Source: Ditylenchus dipsaci
Taxonomy: Eukaryota > Nematoda > Chromadorea > Rhabditida > Anguinidae
Length of the DNA stretch: 64,000 nt
Assembly (NCBI GenBank): GCA_004194705.1
Contig: SADC01001309.1
Coordinates: 124,001-188,000 of the forward strand
Reading direction: 5' to 3'
The notes below the pieces were generated by a model. That model searched no databases and was not told the origin of the DNA. It worked only from the letters and a program-made list of their open reading frames with translations. Made by a program: the position numbers and the translations under genes. Shown in pieces: positions 23,880 to 34,268 of the stretch. Position 1 is the first letter of the stretch, and each line of letters opens with the position of its first letter.

Positions 23880-24668
23880 ACACGGGAAAGGCACGACCAC
23901 CCCGTGCGCTATCAAAAACCTTATATACCAAAAGATAGCCCTAACTCAGCTTGTTATCATCTTGCAATCAAAATTTCCTATGGAGCAGTCTAGGCCGAGA
24001 TATTCCACTTTTAAGTTGTAAAATTGATCAGCTGGAATATACCAACAATAAAGGGCAGTATTGAACATGTCAGTATGGCGCAGTGGATCGTTGCGAAAGC
24101 TCTTTTTCATGTCGCAGGCTTGACTCCCACTCGAATCATTCCTTTTTTCATATTTTTTTCGCTGATTCAAATAATTTTGGACAACTATCAACAACCAATT
24201 GTGCAAACATAAGCTTCATTTGTTGCTCCTATTGTGATCAGTATATCTGTTTCGACCATTTTGTTGTGGACAAGCATTGCCATTGATTATTTGTTAATCG
24301 CCAATAAAAAAATGCGTCAAAAAATTAAATTGATTGTGAGATTGAGTTTTGTTGATAGTTGTCCAAAATTATTTGAATCAGCGAAAAAAATATGAAAAAA
24401 AGGAATGATTCGAGTGGGAGTCGAACCTGCGACGTTAAAAAAGAGCGTTCACAACGATCCCACTGCGCCATACTGACATGTTCAATACTGCCCTTTATTG
24501 TTGGTATATTCCAGCTGATCAATTTTACAAATTTAAAAGTGGAATATCTCGGCCTAGACAGCTCCATAGGAAATTTTTATTGCAAGGTGATAACAAGCTC
24601 AGTTAGGGCTATCTTTTGGTATATAAGGTTTTTTGATAGCGCACGGGGTGGTCGTGCCTTTCCCGTGT
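23880..24668. mobile_element. 789-bp foldback element whose arms each carry a tRNA-like promoter
   Basis: Arms of about 320 bp (23880-24200 and 24345-24668) begin and end CACGGGAAAGGCACGACC. Each arm includes a tRNA-like sequence with TATGGCGCAGTGG as box A and, in the right arm, GGTTCGACTCCC as box B (24420-24475, read on the minus strand). In the left arm box B reads GGCTTGACTCCC, one base pair off consensus. The loop is about 145 bp. The element sits inside the CACTCTCA repeats of 23311-24871. Confidence 0.8.
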
Positions 24669-24871
24669 CAGTCTTTTTCAGTTTCAAGTCTTTAAAAAGT
24701 TGCCATTCACTCTCACTCTCAGTCTGCCTTTCACTGTCACTCTGACTTTGGACACACACTGAGAGTGAAAGTGAGAGTGAGGGCCAAAGTCAGAGTGAGA
24801 GTGAAAGGTTTGTTGTGTGTCCAATGAAGAGTGAGAGTGAGATGAAAATTCGCTAATTGGACACGAGGCTT

Positions 24872-25707
24872 AAGCCTCGTGTCCAATTAGCGAATTTTCA
24901 TCTCACTCTCACTTTCAGTGTGTGTCCAATTAGCGGACACTTATTTTTACTCTCACTCTCACTTTCACTCTCACTTGCACTCAATTTTAGTGTGTCCAAT
25001 TAGCGGAATTTTCGAATATTCAAACCAGCAATAGAATCGTTCCATAGAATCGCTTAGAACCACATCCAGAGTGGCCAAAAGGCAAAAATAACTGGTTTTT
25101 GGGGGTTTGCTAAAGGGGGTAAACTTTTTGCATAAATTCGATTGAGCGGATCAGAATTCCAGTCCGATCGGCTTAATCGCCCAGAATTCCAGATTTTGGT
25201 GATTTGGAATGGTTCAGGGTGGATTAGTGTGGAATTCTGGGCGATTAAGCTGATCAGACTGGAATTCTGATCCGCTCGATCGAATTTTCGCAAAAGGTTT
25301 ACCCCCCCCTTTTAGTAAACCCTAAAAACCAGTTATTTTTGCCTTTGGCCACTCTGGATTTGGTTCTGGGCGATCCTAATAAGGAGAGGGTTGGTGTAGT
25401 GCTTTGTGTACTTAGAAGGGAGGTCGCTGGTTCGAATCCGGGGTGCAGAAATAAATAAAAAATTAGAAAAAATTGCCCTTCAGTGTGCCTCTCAGTCTGC
25501 CTCCCAGTCTTTTTCAGTTTCAAGTCTTTTAAAAGTTGCCATTCACTCTCACTCTCAGTCTGCCTTTCACTCTCACTCTGACTTTGGACACACACTGAGA
25601 GTGAAAGTGAGAGTGAGGGTCAAAGTCAGAGTGAGAGTGAAAGGTTTGTTGTGTGTCCAATGAAGAGTGAGAGTGAAAGGGAAATCCGCTAATTGGACAC
25701 GAGGCTT
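24872..25707. mobile_element. Second GCCTCGTGTCCAATTAGCG element
   Basis: It is the same family as 23311-24871 and lies tail-to-head with it, sharing termini, CACTCTCA arrays and the tRNA-like segment (25375-25462). Its interior carries its own foldback, 25062-25365, with AGAATTCCAGTCYGATC arms. Confidence 0.8.
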
Positions 25708-26903
25708 TAGAACTATAGTACAGTACTAATGATCTTTATACTAGTAATATTTATACTTTTTTATTCTTTATCATGCTCTCTTATGTCAATTCTAAAAAGC
25801 ATAGTTGCCGGGCCGCACTGAAACTAAAAAAAAGCATAGCTAATTAACTATGCTTTTTCAAAATTTAGAAAAAGTATAAAAAGTATGCTTTTTTGCTGTT
25901 AGAAAAAAAGCATAATTTATAAGTATGCTTTTTATTATTTTGAAAAAAGCATAATAAATAAGTATGCTTTTTGCGATTAGGAAAAAGCATAGTTAATAAG
26001 TGTGCTTTTTTGCAATTTGAAAAAAGCACAGTTGAATTTCTCGCCTTTTTCGCGCAATATTTAATTTGAAAAAAATTCTCGGCTTTTATTTGTCGCACTT
26101 TTTCTTGCCTATGTATCTATGCTTTTTCAAAATAGGATTGCAAACACTGACTAGGATAGGGCCAAGGATTCAGTTCTTTTTTGTAAGCATCGAAAATTTC
26201 CTAAGATTACCGTTTATTTTTCAGAACTTTACTGTAACAGAAATCGCAGAAACTGTACATAATTTCGATAACAAAACAAAGCAGCAAGTCCTGAGAAAAG
26301 TAGTCCAAAAATCAACAAATTCGTTGGTGCATCGGCTTTCTACTGGTTATTTCAAACTCGCGCCTTTTGTGGCGTTCTGTATTTTCATGAGTTTTAGAAA
26401 GAAAATTTTATTTTTTGTTAATTTAGTCCAGTCAACGTTGAGACGGGCCCAAGTGTGTGTCCTAAATTAGAAAAAAACATGAAAATACAGAACGCCATAA
26501 AAGTCGCGGATTTATATAACCCGTAAAAAGCCGATGCACTGACGAATTTATTGATTTTTGGACTGCTTTTTCCAAAGACTTGCTATCTTGTTTTGGTATC
26601 AAAATGATTTCCAGTTTCTGCGCTCTCTGTTAAAATCAATTACTGAAAAATAAATGGTGATATCAACAATTTTTTTCCATGCTCACAAAAAATATCTGAA
26701 TTTTTCATTTCAAATTTTTTTTAAAAAGTGCTATTATTTTGCATGTTATACGGTCACTAACCCGAGTAAATTTGTATTTATTTGAAAGCTCGTTAATTTT
26801 TGCATCAGAAAAGTTCTTCAGGTGCGCGAAATTGTTCTCGTATGAAAAAATACAATCAAATTATTGAAACAACTCGGTTTGAGTCAGGTTAAAGTTTAAT
26901 TAA

Positions 26904-27134
26904 AGGGGCATGCCCGTGCCCGACACGGAGAAAAGGCGGGGACCAGCACTTTTTTTCTTTCTCGATCAAGTTTTACATGCATACGCATTCAGATTTTTTA
27001 AGTTTTCTGCCTAGTTTTAAAAGTAGTATAGGGTCATTAATATTAGATTTGACGCAAAACGAATGAAAAATAGAACGATTCAAAAAAAATTGCTGGTCCC
27101 GCCTTAACTTTTTGAAACGCACGAGCATGCCCCT
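26904..27134. mobile_element. piggyBac-like TTAA MITE
   Basis: Its termini AGGGGCATGCCCGTGC and GCACGAGCATGCCCCT are flanked by TTAA at 26900-26903 and 27135-27138. Internal GGACCAGCA arms match 12828-13060. It is inserted into an AT-rich TTAAAGTTTAAATTGGG repeat. Confidence 0.87.
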
Positions 27135-27139
27135 TTAAA

Positions 27140-28455
27140 GCAAAATTAAAGTTTAAATTGGGTAAAGTTGAACTTTAAATAGGGTCATGTTAAGGTACAA
27201 GGTCATCGTTTTTAAGTTTAACAGTTGCTCGAATTAAAGTTTAATATGACCCAATTCAAACTCAAACTTGAGTTCCTGTGCTGCGTACGGAAAGTGTGAC
27301 TAATAAATGTTTTACGCGCTTTTTTTTGGGCCTGGAACATAAATTGGGTTACTTTTTACTTAAGTTGAAAAAGTGAAAATCGTTGGGAGAGGGGGCGGTT
27401 ATTCGCTGCTAGGGTCTATTTTTCTTGAATTTTCTTACTACCGAAGTGAGCACAAACATCTGAAAATTATTCTGAGTATAAAACTTTTTGGAAAAATAAA
27501 ATATTTGTGAACTAAATAAATTTCTAATTGTTTCGGTAGACATGTTTCGGTGGACTCTGGGGAGTTAAGATCCGACTTTCCCGTGTTGAATTTAAGAGAA
27601 AATAATTTTACTGTAAAACCATCCATAGAATGCTCAAATTGGTGCAGAAACAGATTTTGGAACTCAAAAGCGAGAAAAAAATATTGATCTAAGTGAACGA
27701 CTACTTCGTTTTTTTATAAATAATAAATTTTTAAAAATAGTCAACAAAAAATCTTGTTTAAATTAAGATCCTCAGATTCTCCTTGTAAGAGCAAACTAAT
27801 GCCTGTGAGCAGTGCTGAGTGTGTATTGTTTAATATACTAAAACAATTCAGAACACAATTCCGAAAAAGAAAAAGTTATTTTTGAGGGGTAGAGGGCAAA
27901 ATTTACTGAAGGGGTCAACAGACAGTTATGGCTTCAAAATGTTGCAGGTGTAACATTGGGGCCAACAGAATATTGAACGAAAAATGATCGAAGATAGTAT
28001 CAATATTTCAGGGTCAACAAAAAGTTTGACCCCAACTATGGACACTGCAAACACTATGATCTGCCTGAAACTTATATCGCAAACACAAAAGCGATCCCAA
28101 ACATATCCACATGAATGTATGCGAAAAAAGTAAAAAGTGGGTATTAAACCTTAAATGAAGTTTAAATCAAGTCAAACTTCACCCAATTTAAAGTAAGACT
28201 TTACTCAATTTAAAGTTTAAATTTTAAAGGAAAAGTTTGACTGGATATTGTAAACTTTAAATTGGGTAAGGTTAATGTTTAAATAAACTTCAAATAAACC
28301 TTAAGTTTACCCATTATTCACTTTTCCAGGTTAGGTTAAATTTTAAATTAGGTCATGTTAAAGTTTAAATCGACTTTTATATTATTTAAACTTTAACATT
28401 ACCCCATTTCAACCTTAACCTTACCCTATTTAAACTCAAACCCGAGTTCCTGTGT
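27140..28455. repeat. TTAAAGTTTAAATTGGGTAA-type repeat region
   Basis: Degenerate copies of TTAAAGTTTAAATTGGGT in both orientations occur at 27138-27290 and 28145-28440. The phrase CTCAAAC(C/T)(C/T)GAGTTCCTGTG is found at both 27262 and 28432. Between them, 27424-27555 is a 130-bp segment with TTTCGGTAGAC that recurs at 30499-30645. The 27660-28140 portion holds no gene that I recognise. Confidence 0.6.
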
Positions 28456-28479
28456 GGCCTGACTGACATACGACTCAAT

Positions 28480-28570
28480 AGAAATTGTGACTCGATACAC
28501 CAACTCGATACAATTGCGACTCGATAATGCAACTCGATACACCGAGTCTCAAATTCGACTCCAGACTGGT
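28480..28570. repeat. ACTCGATACA tandem units, probable foldback end
   Basis: Five to six units of AACTCGATACA alternate with short spacers. The unit differs by one or two bases from the terminal units of the foldback elements at 8244-8710 and 47594-48527. No inverted partner is visible, so this is probably a solo end. The following 28571-29094 shows nothing recognisable. Confidence 0.6.
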
Positions 28571-29380
28571 GCTATTTTATGTTTTGATATTTTTGATTCT
28601 TTTTATGAATATAGATTCCTTCGAACAGTTTATTTACTTTGATAATGGCTAAACTTTCGGAAAGCAGCTTAAATTCATGCGATGCCGCTGGGTACCCTAT
28701 TTCTTATTCATTGCTTGAATTTCTCTCCAGAGTTTAGTGAAAGAGCTTATAAACAAGTACATTATCAAGGGAATTGTTCAGAACTTTCTCTAAAGTAAGT
28801 TATTTGTAGTTCGGGAAACACATTTGACGCCGTCCTAACGTGCGCTGGTCTACCCTAAGCCTAAGGTTTTGCCTAAATTAGAAATGAATACAATAAAATG
28901 GCCTAAAAATTTGTAGAAGCGCAAATTCTATATGAAATCTCCGAAGGTACCAAACGCCCTAACGACTATCAGAATGCAGAATTTAGAAACACAAAAGGTA
29001 TAAAAGACCACTACACACCAAAAAAATACCAAAACGTAAAAATAGCAACAGGCTAGAGTAGAACTTGAGACCAGGAAACTGCATTTGGTGCAAAAAGGGG
29101 TTTTTTAGCACTGAAAGTGCTAAAAAAGTGCCAAAAATTCTTATTTAGCACCAAGTTGAATTAGCATTTAGAGTCTTATTTGCACTTAGTGTTAATTCGT
29201 TTTTGTACATTTTCGATAGTTTTCAGTAATTTAGTCCGAATCTGGCATCCGATTCATATTCAGCATAGTTGATTTACTTGTGTTTGAAATTTGACACTGA
29301 CTTTCAACTAGAAAAATATTTTCACAAGTAAATCAACCATGCTGAATACGAATCCGAGGCTTGAGTTCAGAATCCACCCC

Positions 29381-30125
29381 CCCCCCCCCCACCCACCGAC
29401 GTAGAGTGATCAAGTGGAGGAGATAACATCATATTCGGGTTTCTCGACCCCGATTTCATGAGAAAGCCGCGCGTTTTTTCGGTTCTGAGAAAAAAAAATT
29501 TTTCGAACCACAGGGGGTATCATGGTTTTTTAGTCAAAATTTGAAAAATTTAAATTAGCGCCTTTTGAATTTTAAAGGGATTAAGGGCTTTATAGGAGGG
29601 GAAAGGAATAAAAGGGCCACTAATCATAGAGGGCCCACCAACAAGGAGATGTTAAACATAGTTTTGAATACTGGGGCCTTCCGCATAAATAAACTCTGGT
29701 ATGCATGCTTTTTCATGCATCCAGAGTCACTTTCGAGTGATTTGTGTCTAAGGTATGTGGGTGTGCGCATCTCAACTCCAAGCCCCAAGCCCCTGCGCCC
29801 CCAAAGAGGGCGCGAGAAGCTTGAGAGTTAGAGATGTGCGCGCTCACTTACCTTAGACGTGATTCCGAGAACCACTCTCGATCATAAATGCATCTAGAGT
29901 CTCTTTTTGCCACGGCCCAGTTGAAAGACATGGTAATACAGCCGAATAATAAAAAAATTTACTTTTCTATCGTTCTGCCATAAAAGTGGCCCCTTTATTC
30001 CTTCCCCTGCCAATACAGCCCTTAATCTCTTTAAAATTCAAAAGGCGCCAATTTAAATTTTTCAAATTTCGACTAAAAATCCATGATACATCACCCCCCC
30101 CCCCCTGTGGTTCAAATTTTTTTTC
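29381..30125. repeat. Full-length copy of the main dispersed foldback family, C-tract ends
   Basis: The inverted arms (29515-29690 and 29925-30090) share AAATTGGCGCCTTTTGAATT and AATACAGCCCTTAATC-type phrases, and they end in runs of C (29381-29398 and 30091-30103). The core has TCTAAGGTATGTGGGTGTGC and GCCCCAAGCCCCTGCGCC. It is the most complete of six copies in the window. An open frame at 29565-29831 is a by-product. Confidence 0.7.
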
Positions 30126-30239
30126 TCTCAGAATCAGATAAACGCGAGACTTTTTCATGAATGAATGTTTACTGACTACTGCCAAGAAGGCTTTGATATA
30201 CTCAAATTTGAAGACAAAAAAGCGAAGAGATTACTTAGC

Positions 30240-30660
30240 GGTTGTAAAGCGGTAGTCGTTTGCCCGCTAGCCTACCCCGAGCCTAAGGCTAATCCTAAAC
30301 TTGTTGTTTCAAAGGGTAGTTACAGGGTATTGGCTACTAGTGCCGAAAAATAAATAAAAAGTTAGAAGATTTAATAAATGAAAATGGTGTTTCGGTATGT
30401 TTCGGTGGATTTTAACTGAAACATACCAAAATATTTTAACGAAACATACCGAAAACAGCCATTTTCATTAATTTGATCTTCTGACTTTTTACTTTTTTCT
30501 TGAAAATTTACTACCGAAATGAGCACAAATATCTCGAAATTATTTTGGGTATAAAACTTTTCAGAAAAGTGAATAAAATATTTGTGAACTAAATCAATTT
30601 CTGTTTGTTTCGGTAGATGTGTTTCGGTAAATCTGTGGGAGGCAGTTCTCTACCATTTCA
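30240..30660. repeat. CCTAAACTTGTTGTTTCAAAGGGTAG repeat and TTTCGGTATG palindrome
   Basis: The 30260-30360 segment, with AATCCTAAACTTGTTG, recurs at 58915-58970 and, diverged and inverted, at 35225-35300. A TTCGGTATGTTTCGG palindrome fills 30378-30470. 30499-30645 repeats 27424-27555. 30661-31119 shows nothing that I recognise. Confidence 0.6.
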
Positions 30661-31123
30661 AATAATATGAAGAATCGCTTGAGAGGTAGACATGCCATAT
30701 CTCCAGACTAAATATGTTCCTGTAATATATTTGACTCACTATATTTTAGACTTCTTCTATAGTTTTAACTTTTTGAGCGCTGAATTCTTTTCAAAGCTTG
30801 GCATTTTCCAGGCCTCGATTCAAACCTCGAAAAATTTAACCCGAAATCCAAAAAAGTCAAGCGAAAACAACAAAAGAGCCAAATGCTCAGTTTTGAACTC
30901 TTATCTTAACATTTCTATACCTGTTCCTCAACATTTAAATCCTCATTAAGAACCTTTCGAGGGAAATTTTTGTTTATTATTTGAAGCCTTATAAAGTACA
31001 GGGTGTCCCAGAAAAAAACATACGCACTTTGAGAGCTCTGCAGGACCAATTTTTGTTCTTAGTTTTTTCTGCACGATATGTCATCTTGTAGCTCTGGTGA
31101 TTCCCTCGCGAATTGTGTATTAA

Positions 31124-31323
31124 AGGGCCATTGCCATCTCCGACAACGGTTGTCGCCCGCCAATTCAAATTTTTTCTTTATCGTTGGATTTACGTATGAA
31201 TTTTTCAACTTAGTTTCTAACAAAACTACACCTAAAATAAATTCTAGGCCTTATTTTGTTAGAAACTAAGCTTAAAAATCTGTAATTGGCGGGGGACAAT
31301 TCAAAACAGGTAGCAATGGCCCT
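31124..31323. mobile_element. TTAA-flanked foldback MITE, AGGGCCATTGC termini
   Basis: The termini AGGGCCATTGC / GCAATGGCCCT are flanked by TTAA at 31120-31123 and 31324-31327. An internal palindrome, TTAGTTTCTAACAAAACTA, is shared with 35103-35740 and 57293-57521, tying the three into one lineage. Confidence 0.87.
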
Positions 31324-31442
31324 TTAACATCATAATAGGCTCCAGTGTTTTGCACTGTAATACTATTAATTTTCGATATTGCAGCGCAGATAAAGAGCTT
31401 CAAACGAGTATATAATTATTTTTGAAAATTTAAATGTCGATA

Positions 31443-31671
31443 CCGTATTTCCTCTAATTGCCGCCCCCTTAACTTAAAGTGGTCTAAAATTTATGTTTTT
31501 ATTTACTGTTTGAGCTGTCTAAAAAGTGCCTGCGAGGGATTTCAAAAATCTGACAGGCACTTTTTACACAGCTCAAACAGTAAATAAAAACACGAGTTTT
31601 GAACAACTTGAAGTTTGAAAAAATTGCATGCTTCTAATTGCCGCCCCGGACGGCAATTAGAGGGAATACGG
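31443..31671. mobile_element. TA-flanked MITE, CCGTATTTCCTCTAAT family
   Basis: The ends CCGTATTTCCTCTAATTGCC and complement are flanked by TA at 31441-31442 and 31672-31673. The inner arms share AAAGTGCCTGCGAGG with 38346-38578. Confidence 0.88.
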
Positions 31672-31896
31672 TATATGGCCTCATGAAAACAGCAACTCCA
31701 TCGAAAAATGACTAAAATTCAAAACAATTAAGAAAAAACTGGTTTTGGTCATTTTCGGTTTTGTCTTACACAATATTTTTTTTTTATATTTATACAATCG
31801 AAAATTGTTCTGCAAAACGGGTTTTGTAGCTCTTGATCTGTGCTACAACATATGGCAAGAATGTTTTTACAACGAATATAACTTTATCCAAACTTT

Positions 31897-32694
31897 TTGG
31901 GGTATATACGTTTCCTCCATTTTGTCCCAAATGGGAAAAATAGGAGGAACGTATAATGCCAAGTTTATACGCGCCAATTTGAATATTTTGTACAATATTT
32001 GTGGGTTTTTCATAGGTCTTCTGCTATTAAGTTTCTACATGAGAGAATACATTATGGGCCGCCCCCTCAATCGCTGATCTAAACCATCACTCTCCATTGG
32101 GTACAAATCCAACCCCTGACTCCTTACTTAGATGCACTCTCACTCCGAACCCTCATCTGATCATCTACCCCCCCCCCCGCCCCAATAAACGAGTGACGGT
32201 TTCCAAAGAGGGTTGGTAAGAGTGAGGATACGAGTCAGGATTCGGATTTTGAGCGCTTTCTCACTTTCCCAAGCCAATAAAAAATTCAAAATTTTCACAA
32301 GTCATGCTTAATTTTTATGGTCTGATTATTCTTTCAGACAGCCTTCTGTCGACAGTGAATGACAATTTATTTTCCTTCTTTTTTATCGTCGTTCTGCTTC
32401 TCAAACCTACTTTTTTGAAAGTGAAATTATCAAAAAATGGAACCTTTGAGGTTTGCATTTGCCTGCAACTTTGTCTTTCAATTTTCTATTGAGGTAGGGT
32501 TTCGAGTGTGGATTCAACTTTTTGCAGGTGATAATGGTTAACATTTCAGGAATATTACCGGTAATATTCCCGGAATATTCCTACTCAGTAATCCTAGATA
32601 TACACTAAAATATTTGAATTGGCGCGTATAAATTGGCGTTATACGTTTCCTCTTTTTTCCCATTTGGGACAAAAAGGAGGAAACGTATACGCAC
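31897..32694. repeat. Foldback with 60-bp palindromes at both ends
   Basis: Near-identical 60-bp palindromes containing ACGTTTCCTCC and TCCCAAATGGGA lie at 31899-31958 and 32634-32692. Inside them, CGCGCCAATTTGAATATTTT (31975) pairs with its inverse at 32607. The intervening 32080-32600 has no recognised gene; a C-run occurs at 32168-32180. The 110-residue open frame at 31745-32077 overlaps the palindrome and is not credible. Confidence 0.65.
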
Positions 32695-32989
32695 CGATTT
32701 TTTCAGCACAAAAAATATTTAAATTTTTTGTCAAAAAGGCCTTTTTTAGAACGACTTCGTTTGGTTCTAAGGCACGTAGCTCAATGAAACATTGAAAAAT
32801 CGGGTTTCGGAAGAGGAGAATCTCCATGAATTTCTTCGTCGAATGGTGTATAACACGCGAAAAAATAGTTTGGTTTAAAAGTCCAAATGCCCCGGACAAA
32901 CAAAACGTGACGGAATGACAAACCTTGTCTAAATACTATATAGAGATATACCTAAAGTGGATTTCTTTAAATATTTGAGCTCCTGAAAA

Positions 32990-33240
32990 AATGGCGATTT
33001 TGAAAAACTAAATTTACAGACGTGTTCAGCGTGAAAAATTGAGCTAGGATAAACCGTCGTTACAGCCGCTCCTTCTCGTGTTAAACTACCAAAAACCACT
33101 CCAAACTAGTGAAACTATCTTAAACCACCCAAAATATTTTGAGTCACCCTAAAACACCCTTGAACTCTACAAAGACCCAAAGACCCCAAACCCTACAAAG
33201 ACCTCAAACTCACAAAAAAGCTAATTGGAGAATTTTTTCA
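32990..33240. repeat. Inverted copy of the 19200-19400 repeat
   Basis: It contains GACGTGTTCAGCGTGAAAAA and a run of AAACCACTCCAAAC-type phrases matching 19200-19400 in reverse orientation. Confidence 0.65.
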
Positions 33241-33459
33241 GAATTTCATGCTGAACAATATATAAGCGAAAAACCCTGAAAACATGCTATTAATGATTTC
33301 TTTTGGTGTTTTAACGCCAATTAAAATTGTAGGACTCAAAATGATGAAAAAACACAATAGGCAGAACTTTTTCTCATTTTGAAATTTTGTAAAATTGTTC
33401 TGTCTTCTAGGTTTTGGGACTTTGAAATGTGACCATCCGGATTCAGGGTTTTCGATAAA

Positions 33460-33930
33460 TGAGCCGGCAAAATTCTTTATACAGATTTGGCTGTATATGT
33501 GTTTGCACTCCTCCCGAAAAAAAGTTGCCTTGGTTCCCCTGTTGATTTTTTTTCGCAAATTTTTTTAAAATTGTTTTTAGTCAACTCTGTCGTTTTTTGC
33601 AATCTTTTACTTCTTTGTTTCATTTTTTATGTTTGTTGTCTTATTTGTGACCTTTTTCACATAATTCCTCCATTAATATGTACTTTTCGCCTGACAAATT
33701 TTTTTTGTTGTCTAATAAAGATGAAGCTGAAAATTCAATATATCCTGTTCTTATCACTTTGCGTGACAAACAATGTCGAAACTTTGATGAAAATAAAAAA
33801 TTTTTAGAATTTTTTATTTTTATAAAAAAAAGTTCTCAAAAACAACAGGAGGACCAAGGCAAATTTTTTGTGGGAGGTGTGCGAACACATATAGAGCTCG
33901 GATTTCGCAAAGTTTCTTGATTGAGAGCCC
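33460..33930. repeat. Foldback with GCCTTGGTCC-family arms
   Basis: The left arm (33470-33560) and right arm (33825-33925) pair through ACACATATA, GGGAGG and TTGCCTTGGT..CCTGTTG. The loop is AT-rich and has no gene. Sequence 33931-34268, next to the TANGO1 3' end, holds nothing else that I recognise. Confidence 0.6.
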
Positions 33931-34268
33931 ATATCGGTTCCAAACTTCTTGCTTTAGTGATGAGAAGGCGAAGATTGGTCTAATTTTGAAGTAAAGCCGT
34001 GCGTAAAGCAAACCCCGTAAAAACTTCTAGAAACCTTACCCCATTATTATGGGCCTCGAAATCCGACCAGGGGCATTTTATCATCTTAAGATAGACGCTA
34101 TTATCACCATAAATTCATATTTGGATTTCACATGTTTTTGTAGGTTAATTCACTGAGGCTGTGGTTTACATACATAGTTGACTGTTGTATTAAGTTTAAA
34201 TTTAAATATTTATTTGTCTCACCACTTGAACAACAAATCAAGTAAATTAAATTTAGCAAGTATATCGT

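Larger units (their letters stand above)
23311..24871. mobile_element. Non-autonomous element with GCCTCGTGTCCAATTAGCG termini
   Basis: Both ends carry AAGCCTCGTGTCCAATTAGC in inverse orientation, followed inward by long CACTCTCACTCTCA repeats. The flanks read TTAA/TAA, so a 3-4-bp target duplication is possible but cannot be separated from the terminal bases. A second copy abuts it at 24872-25707. The interior includes a tRNA-like segment (23756-23845) and a foldback insertion (23880-24668). Confidence 0.8.
20158..26149. mobile_element. 6-kb hAT element with 8-bp TSD ACTAGGAT, multiply nested
   Basis: The left end CAGTGTTTGCAGTGCGGCC and right end GGATTGCAAACACTG are bounded by the exact duplication ACTAGGAT at 20150-20157 and 26150-26157. 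Both subterminal zones carry repeats of TATGCTTTTT/AAAAAGCATA (20270-20460 and 25795-26130). The interior has a decayed transposase (20506-22469), an LDL-receptor class A exon on the minus strand (22851-23157), and two adjacent non-autonomous elements (23311-24871 and 24872-25707). The CAGTG end with an 8-bp TSD matches hAT biology. Confidence 0.92.
19590..26890. repeat. Inverted arms enclosing the 6-kb hAT insertion
   Basis: Sequence at about 19610-19775 (TTACTCGGGTTAGTGACCGT and neighbours) is repeated in inverse orientation at about 26740-26880. An older foldback element therefore appears to have been split by the hAT element at 20158-26149. A second inner arm pair occurs on the right side at 26260-26610, containing AGTCCAAAAATCAACAAATTC. 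Confidence 0.65.

Noticed and set aside
20158..26149. Host gene with a transposase-derived exon fused to LDLa
   Set aside because: The transposase is on the plus strand and broken, whereas the LDLa exon is on the minus strand; no joint reading frame is possible.
31745..32077. 110-residue plus-strand frame with hydrophobic stretches
   Set aside because: It runs through a 60-bp palindrome that recurs at 32634, and its hydrophobicity follows AT-rich DNA.
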